From: Xiphydria camelus
Lineage: Eukaryota; Arthropoda; Insecta; Hymenoptera; Xiphydriidae
NCBI GenBank assembly: GCA_963678675.1
Contig: OY783192.1
Coordinates: forward strand, 630,001-694,000
Direction: 5' to 3'
DNA length: 64,000 nucleotides
The position numbers were made by a program, and so were the translations under genes. The notes beneath the pieces were generated by a model. The model ran no database searches, had not been told where the DNA came from, and was given only the letters and a program-made list of their open reading frames with translations. Shown here one piece after another: positions 58,807 through 64,000 of the stretch (positions within the stretch are counted from its first letter, which is position 1; the number at the start of each line of letters is the position of its first letter).

Positions 58807-59350
58807 CATTGAGAAAAATAAACGATTGGTTGGAGCGACTTGACATTTGGTTAGAATAACTTGATATTTGGTTCGACTGATCAGTATCTTGGTTAGAATA
58901 ACTAAAAGTGTTTAATTATACTGAGAAGAAAATTGGTCGAATCGATTTAGTCGGAACGAATTATTTCAAGCAATTTAATATCTTCTTCATTCACATAATT
59001 GTGCTAAATTCAATGCCCGTTCATTCGCAACTCATACTTATACATACAGGTACCTTATCACTTCAAGTAGATATTTAGTTGCTACAACTTTACATATTTA
59101 TAATAGTTTGCCACGTATGACTATTTTTGTGCAGTTGAAACAATTAAGTATTTTTTTTAGCGCGATTAATATGTACTCGCATCGATTATGCTTATAAACT
59201 TGCTGTTAATAAAAATCAGTATCAAATTAAAAACCCAATTTTCTTCATTCAAATAAATCTATTATCGTTTCGACGGATTTAAACCAAACTTTTTTCTTAC
59301 AATCCATGTAGATGCGTTTTTCTATTTTCACCTAATTATTTTTCTCAGTG
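58807..59350. mobile_element. MITE, family A, copy 3 (interrupted)
   Basis: Left end CATTGAGAAAAATAAACG after TA; right end ATTATTTTTCTCAGTG followed by CA. The left part carries the family A words GGTTAGAATAACTTGATATT and TTGGTTCGACTGATCAGTAT; the right part AGATGCGTTTTTC matches copy 2. A second element at 58919 to about 59308 separates them. Its right tip abuts the exon-like sequence at 59354. Confidence 0.75.
58919..59308. mobile_element. MITE nested in the family A copy
   Basis: Begins TACTGAGAAGAAAATTGGTC after TA and ends near AACTTTTTTCTTACAATCC; the right terminus is weakly matched, so the end is approximate. The interior contains GAATCGATTTAGTCGGAACG, mirrored by TCGTTTCGACGGATTTAAAC. 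Non-coding. Confidence 0.5.
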
Positions 59351-59353
59351 CAG

Positions 59354-59411
59354 CTGCGGACATTCGCTTCCGTGAACGATCTCCTCCGGCTGCACCGGGA
59401 TGCGCGCAAGG
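59354..59411 (+). other. Exon-like sequence related to residues 119-137 of the 54156 gene
   Basis: Read in phase 0 after CAG, it gives LRTFASVNDLLRLHRDARKG, similar to LRQFTSVSELLNKLRADLR in the preceding exon (8 of the first 15 residues identical; about 23 of 33 bases identical over the best part). A possible donor GTATAA follows. The acceptor would be formed by the right end of the 58807 MITE (TTATTTTTCTCAGTGCAG). Phase 0 does not fit the phase 2 donor at 58275 but does fit the phase 0 donor at 54218, so it could be an alternative exon or a nonfunctional duplicate. Confidence 0.4.
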
Positions 59412-60472
59412 GTATAACGCGAAAGTTATCGGTGCACTTGCGTTTGGACAGCCCTTTCCGTACCTCCGCGCGTACAATACGTACAAGCGTGTACCGATGC
59501 TCGTACCGAACGTGGTCCGCTGAAAACGCTTCACCTCGTACCCGCCGCGCGCGTTACAGTATCCCGCGGTCGGGATGTATAGTTGCTTTTTATCGCGTTT
59601 TCACGCCCAGGATCACGGACGCTCGTAAAAATTCCTCGGGGCCTAATCTCCGAGTCGGACGCCACGATTATTCGTCGGGGCTCCTCTCGGCGAGGGGCGG
59701 CCTCGGAGATTTATTCCTCCTCCGAGGAACGGGGCCGGTTTCTGCGGTCGACGAGGCGTAGGGGTATACATACATATATCGCACCGGGCCGCAACGAAAG
59801 AGGAGACGCGCGCGGCGCTGCGGTCGCGAGGAGGACCACTTCGAAAGACACGTCGAAAAAGATCTTCAGCCCGGTACCACTATTTCTTTCTCGCTTCGCC
59901 GGCCGCTTTTCCGCACACATGCCGCGCGGTCGAATCGACGTCCTCCGGTTTATCGAAGCGCGGCATATGGTTGGCGCGAGCTCTCGCGTCCCAGATAAGC
60001 GGGTAATAAGCGAACTCGCGCGCAGACCCCGAAGCCCCGATACCGCGGATAAACTGCAAATAATAGATTCGCGTATAGCCGAACGAACGGTTGTCCCGCG
60101 CGCGGGATCGTTATGTCGCGTAACTGTATAATTTGCGTTCGAACGTTTCCGAGCGCACGTGTGTTCGTATAGGTATACGGAGGGGTTCCGTTGCGCCGCA
60201 GCGGGGGGGTGTTCAAATTTTGTCATTCCTCGTCAGCTGGCGGCAGCTACGACTAGACGGGGAACGATGAAACGAACGCGCTGGTAAGAGCCGAAGTGAC
60301 ACGGCGTCGTTGTTCGGCGAAAGTAAGGGAGTCTGCGATTTTCGACACTTTTCATTTTATCGCAGCGCTGGATTTGAAACGACCACGTTCTAATGAGCGA
60401 TTATTTGCGATGGAAAGATGTAGAATGAAATAGGATTGCGACAGAAATGTTTTTGCGACTTTTGCCTGAATA
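59412..60472. other. CpG-rich noncoding stretch
   Basis: Long plus-strand frames (to about 60.1 kb) reflect GC-rich DNA; antisense frames overlap them. No further exon of the 54156 gene could be matched in phase. Confidence 0.4.
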
Positions 60473-60695
60473 CACTGAGACAAAAATGTACTTGATCGAA
60501 ATAAACGTGCCTTTGGATAGTCCCAAGAGCATATTTATTCGATTTAAATGAATATCGATTGGACGCAAATATTAGATTATTGAATTAATTAGATGTTATT
60601 TGAATCAAATCAATATTAATTTAAATCGAATAAATACACTCTTGGGACTATCCAAAGGCACGTTTATTTCGATCAAGTACATTTTTGTCTCAGTG
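60473..60695 (-). mobile_element. MITE, family C, copy 2 (223 bp)
   Basis: Same termini and arms as 4692-4914 (CACTGAGACAAAAATGTAC, CCTTTGGATAGTCCCAAGAG), TA on both flanks. The asymmetric centre (GGACGCAAATATTAGATTAT) is the reverse complement of copy 1, so the orientation is opposite. Equal length and few differences suggest recent activity. Confidence 0.9.
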
Positions 60696-61164
60696 TATTT
60701 ACGATATGACTCGTAGCAGCTCTATTCTCGTAGACGGAGTAAAGCAGTGCTCGGTAAATCTGACCGCGTCCCCGGGAGATCGCCCGCGGCTGATTTATTT
60801 ATATCATTTTCGGCCACTCTTTGCGGTTTGCTCTCCAAATTAGCCGAGCGAAAAGTAAACAACCTCGATGGCCCATTACGCGTTACTTCGAGTGGGCGCG
60901 CGGATCGACTCGCTCATTTATTCCGTTCCTACCGATTGGCGGTATCTTTTTCGCCTTCCACGAGAAGGGCGAATGAGGCGCGATATCGTCTCCCGATCGA
61001 TTCCTCGACGCAAAGAGTTCTCCTTCGTCTAGCCGTCTCTTTACCGCACGGAGAAAAATATATTAATTTGTTAGTATAACATTATTTAAGTTACTGTAAC
61101 AAATATTTGGGTTAAAATAGTGATAAAAGATCAATTTGTTATCATGACAAATCGATTTATTATG
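60696..61164. other. Noncoding stretch
   Basis: CpG-rich, then AT-rich. A possible element end CACGGAGAAAAATATATT at about 61047 may pair with sequence beyond the family K copy (TTACTGTAAC words on both sides), but this could not be resolved. Confidence 0.35.
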
Positions 61165-61573
61165 CACGGAAGAGAAATTTGTGGTAAATTTCGGGACAAG
61201 GCCAATTTCTCGTTATAATAACTACAATATCGTTATGATAACTACAATTTTGGTAAAAATTATTAACTTGTAGAAGTTGCAAGCGTTTGCTGTAATTTTT
61301 ACTAAAATTGTAGTTATCGTAACAATAGGGCTCTAGCGTTCTTCCGCAAGCGTATAGCTTTTGTTTGTGATACACGCGTACATAATTATAGAGAATTTAC
61401 ATCCAAGTTTCGCCAAGAAATCCAGTTTAGCGGCGCTGCTTTCCGTATGTATACAATACACATTCATATATTTGATAGTATGCATGGGAGATATGCTAGA
61501 GCCCTATAAATTGCCCTTGTCCCGCATTTTACCACAAACTCTCTAAAAATGTTACAATTTATTTCTTTTCGTG
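61165..61573. mobile_element. Palindromic element, family K, copy 3 (interrupted)
   Basis: Tips CACGGAAGAGAAAT and ATTTCTTTTCGTG. Left TTTCGGGACAAGGCCAATTT is mirrored on the right by AATTGCCCTTGTCCCGC; ACTACAATTTTGGTAAAAAT is mirrored by ATTTTTACTAAAATTGTAGT. It is split by a separate TIR element at 61328-61504. Confidence 0.7.
61328..61504. mobile_element. Short TIR element nested in family K
   Basis: Perfect 10 bp termini GGGCTCTAGC and GCTAGAGCCC with TA on both sides. About 177 bp, AT-rich, non-coding. Family K sequence resumes on either side, so it inserted later. Confidence 0.75.
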
Positions 61574-63125
61574 TGGCAACGAAAAAGAAAAAACTGTGAT
61601 TTTCATTATAACCAAGGGAACCTGTCAAACATTTTCATCTCAACAACAAACTACTTTTGTTACTGTAACAAAAAATGCTGCGTAATAACTGACTGTCGAT
61701 ATTGTTACCGAGATAAAATTAGTTTTTTTCCGCGCGAGAGAGCGAGGAAACGTGCATCGAACGTGAGAATATCGTCGTGGTCTCTGCGCGTCGAGTCGTC
61801 GCGGTGCTTTCCTGCGAGATAAGAGGGTACGGCGCGCGGAGGTGCGAGCCGACAACTTTTCCCTCCGGAGATTGGGTCGTGCCGCGGGGACGCTCGCGTT
61901 TCTTTCGATTTAAATGCGCGTGTAAGCGCGATCGCGACCTCGCGAGCGAACGAGACCCGACGTACTAATTAGGGATTAACGAGCCGCGGAGTCGGACTTA
62001 ATTAAAGTGACGATGACTCCGAAGCGCGGGGCTGAAATAGGGACAATCGTACATCGTGCGAATGCTAGGTCGAAGAGGAGTCGGAAGGGAGGAGTGCGAA
62101 GCGGTGGTAGGGGGGCGACGACGGAGAAGGAGATCGTATTTTTTTATCGACACTACCGAGGGGGAGGTCGACCGGGCACCGAACCCAAGATAGTTGCCAC
62201 TTCCGTTTCGCGTAACGCAGAGTAACTGCTTCCTCACTCGCGCGTTCACCGCGGCTGGAATTGACACACGCCGACGGTCGACACTTCTCGTTGCACTGCG
62301 GGTTGTACCTTCATTGGCAACGCGGAGGGCTTTGATTTGGTCGAGAAAGTGCGTGTAAAGTATTATCAAGTAAAGAACTTGAGCAAGACAGGAAAAGAAA
62401 ACGAATAAGAGGCGAGAAGGAAATTAAAAATAACGTTTCCCTCGCTGGAATTATCGTAAGACACACACAGGAATTAGAATTCATTCTTCTCCGAGTATAG
62501 CATATGTGATGCCTCTTTCTAACGTCACCCTATACGGGCACCTTTACGAAACATCCCGTCAGTCTCGCATCGGGTCTTCGGACGTGTCATCGTGTCTCTC
62601 GCGTCCCCTTTCCCTTATCGCTGGCACACACGTCCTCTCGTTTTCTTTGGCGTGCCTTCGGAACTCGCGACACGGGGTTTCTCAGGGCGTGTCCACGGTC
62701 GGGACAAAGAGGGACGGCTTTGTTCGTATTCAGTGTGTCGATGTCGCGATGGTAGGTATATCCTCGGGTGAATACCATAATACGGCGTAGTCTGCATAAT
62801 ACACGTCGCGTGGTATAGCATAATGCATCCATTGTTGCAGGCGAGGAGGCGTTCCCATGCGCCACGAAATAGGAGCCGGAAAATACTGCATTTTCATTTG
62901 TTACGCGAGCCGACGCGTCGTCACGGTTAATTGGCGGCGATGTCAAACGGTGGAATATTTTTTGCGGGGCCGCTTCTCGAACTTTCGCGGGCTTGTTGAC
63001 TTTTTTCGTTATAAAATAATAAGAGCCCACGCCTCCTCGGTCGTGTCGTGTATCTCGCAACACGTCGCTCGGACTTCGCGGAAGAAATTTTGAACGAGGT
63101 TAATCGTTTTACTAGGAAATACAGA
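61574..63125. other. Noncoding stretch
   Basis: CpG-rich from 61.7 kb. One acceptor-like site (CATTGTTGCAG at about 62840) precedes an open frame of about 80 codons, which is unconvincing. Nothing identified. Confidence 0.35.
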
Positions 63126-63372
63126 ATCGTTTGTAGTTGTTTATGGTGAAGGTCTCTTCGTTTGTAGTTGTTCTATAAAAGAACTTACACTATTTTCACA
63201 GTATTCACCCGAAAAGCAACCTTGTTAATTTTTTATCCACGTCAAAACGGCTTTTTGCTATCCATTCAAAATCGTTTGTAAAGGTTGAACAAAAATTTTC
63301 AAAAAAAGTTACAGCGTTTTCGATATTTACCCATATGGCAACTTAGTCAATTTTTGACCTACGTCAAACGGA
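63126..63372. repeat. Diverged direct repeat, two units of about 125-145 bp
   Basis: AATCGTTTGTAGTTG near 63126 is echoed by AATCGTTTGTAAAGGTTG near 63269. GTTAATTTTTTATCCACGTC with AAAACGG is echoed by GTCAATTTTTGACCTACGTC with AAACGG. Considerable divergence; non-coding. Confidence 0.5.
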
Positions 63373-64000
63373 AAACAAGCCCGCATCCAATGAGCCTCAT
63401 TCCCAGTTAGTTTTCAACATCGTGCACGAAAGCGTCTCCCACCCTGGTATACCGTCTAATTTTTGGTCATCGGCACTCTACATAAGCCTCGTGGTTAAAT
63501 TTGTATGCATAATGTGACGAGATCCCACGTATGAATAGGTAAACACGACTTCCCGCGCGCGTTAACGCTAATCTTCAAATTTATCTAAAGCTGCTCCCAA
63601 GGAAACGACGCTCCGACGATTAGAAATTCGGTCACCCGGTTCGTGAAACTGCTGGTTCGAAACGTACGGGTCGCGGTCGTGTCAATGGTAAGGTACCTGC
63701 CGCTAAATTCACGCGACCAGTGAATAGGTCACTCGGAATTTGAATATCGCTCATAAAACACGAACGGCGGGAGTCATTATACCTCGTAGAAAGTAGACGC
63801 GAAAGTAATTAAACGAGCCATTAAGAGCGTTCCCCGCAACGGTATCCGGCGCGGTTCGCCGGTTAAGAAAATCGACTCTCGCGTTCTTCGTCTATGTGCA
63901 GCGTCGATTCGGCCGATCCCCGAGTTCTGACGAATCAAAATCGAATAATCGTGATCGGGTCGCTTCCTCCGTCGGTATCGCGGCGGCTCGCCGTCGCGTC
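63373..64000. other. Noncoding window end
   Basis: No exon, RNA or repeat family recognised up to the window edge. Confidence 0.4.

Noticed and set aside
62841..63093. Acceptor-like TTGTTGCAG followed by about 80 open codons, considered as the next exon of the 54156 gene
   Set aside because: The phase fits, but the peptide lacks similarity to FH3-type sequence and ends at a stop without a donor.
1..64000. CRISPR arrays, rRNA, operons, phage or viral gene clusters
   Set aside because: None seen; repeats are MITE or foldback type, and gene structure is eukaryotic with GT-AG introns.

Overview
This window is nuclear DNA of an insect, most likely a hymenopteran and plausibly an ant. That placement is an inference from four things: a clear insect Polycomb RING1/Sce gene with very short introns (73-163 bp), CpG-rich sequence without CpG depletion, alternating GC-rich and AT-rich blocks, and a heavy load of short terminal-inverted-repeat elements inserted at TA. 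No bacterial operons, CRISPR arrays or rRNA were seen, and no tRNA could be supported. Most of the window is intergenic or intronic; real coding sequence is a few percent.

Layout. 1-9.9 kb: noncoding DNA with MITEs, foldback elements and a tandem repeat. 10.1-11.0 kb (+): intron-less coding part of a secreted protein of 288 aa. 15.1-16.2 kb (-): a second secreted protein of 368 aa, convergent with the first and sharing its motif order, so the two look like diverged paralogues. 16.7-36.4 kb: noncoding DNA with scattered repeats. 36.4-37.7 kb (+): a tentative three-exon gene with an acidic C-terminus. 39.5-41.1 kb (-): complete four-exon Sce/RING1 gene (406 aa), the one confidently named gene. 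41.5-41.9 kb: a near-perfect ~400 bp foldback just upstream of Sce. 45 kb: a weak two-exon candidate. 54.1-58.3 kb (+): the first two coding exons of a larger gene that begins in this window; its N-terminus resembles the entry to a formin-type GBD/FH3 region (inference). 59.35 kb: an exon-like relative of the end of the second exon, abutting a MITE. 60-64 kb: more MITEs and noncoding DNA.

The dominant organising feature is repeats. At least eight otherwise different short element families end in CACTGAG...CTCAGTG or close variants with TA at the junction, as expected for MITEs moved by a Tc1/mariner-type transposase. Several are nested, which gives a relative insertion order. No transposase gene is visible. 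All gene models come from reading splice signals and frames by eye; no database search was possible.
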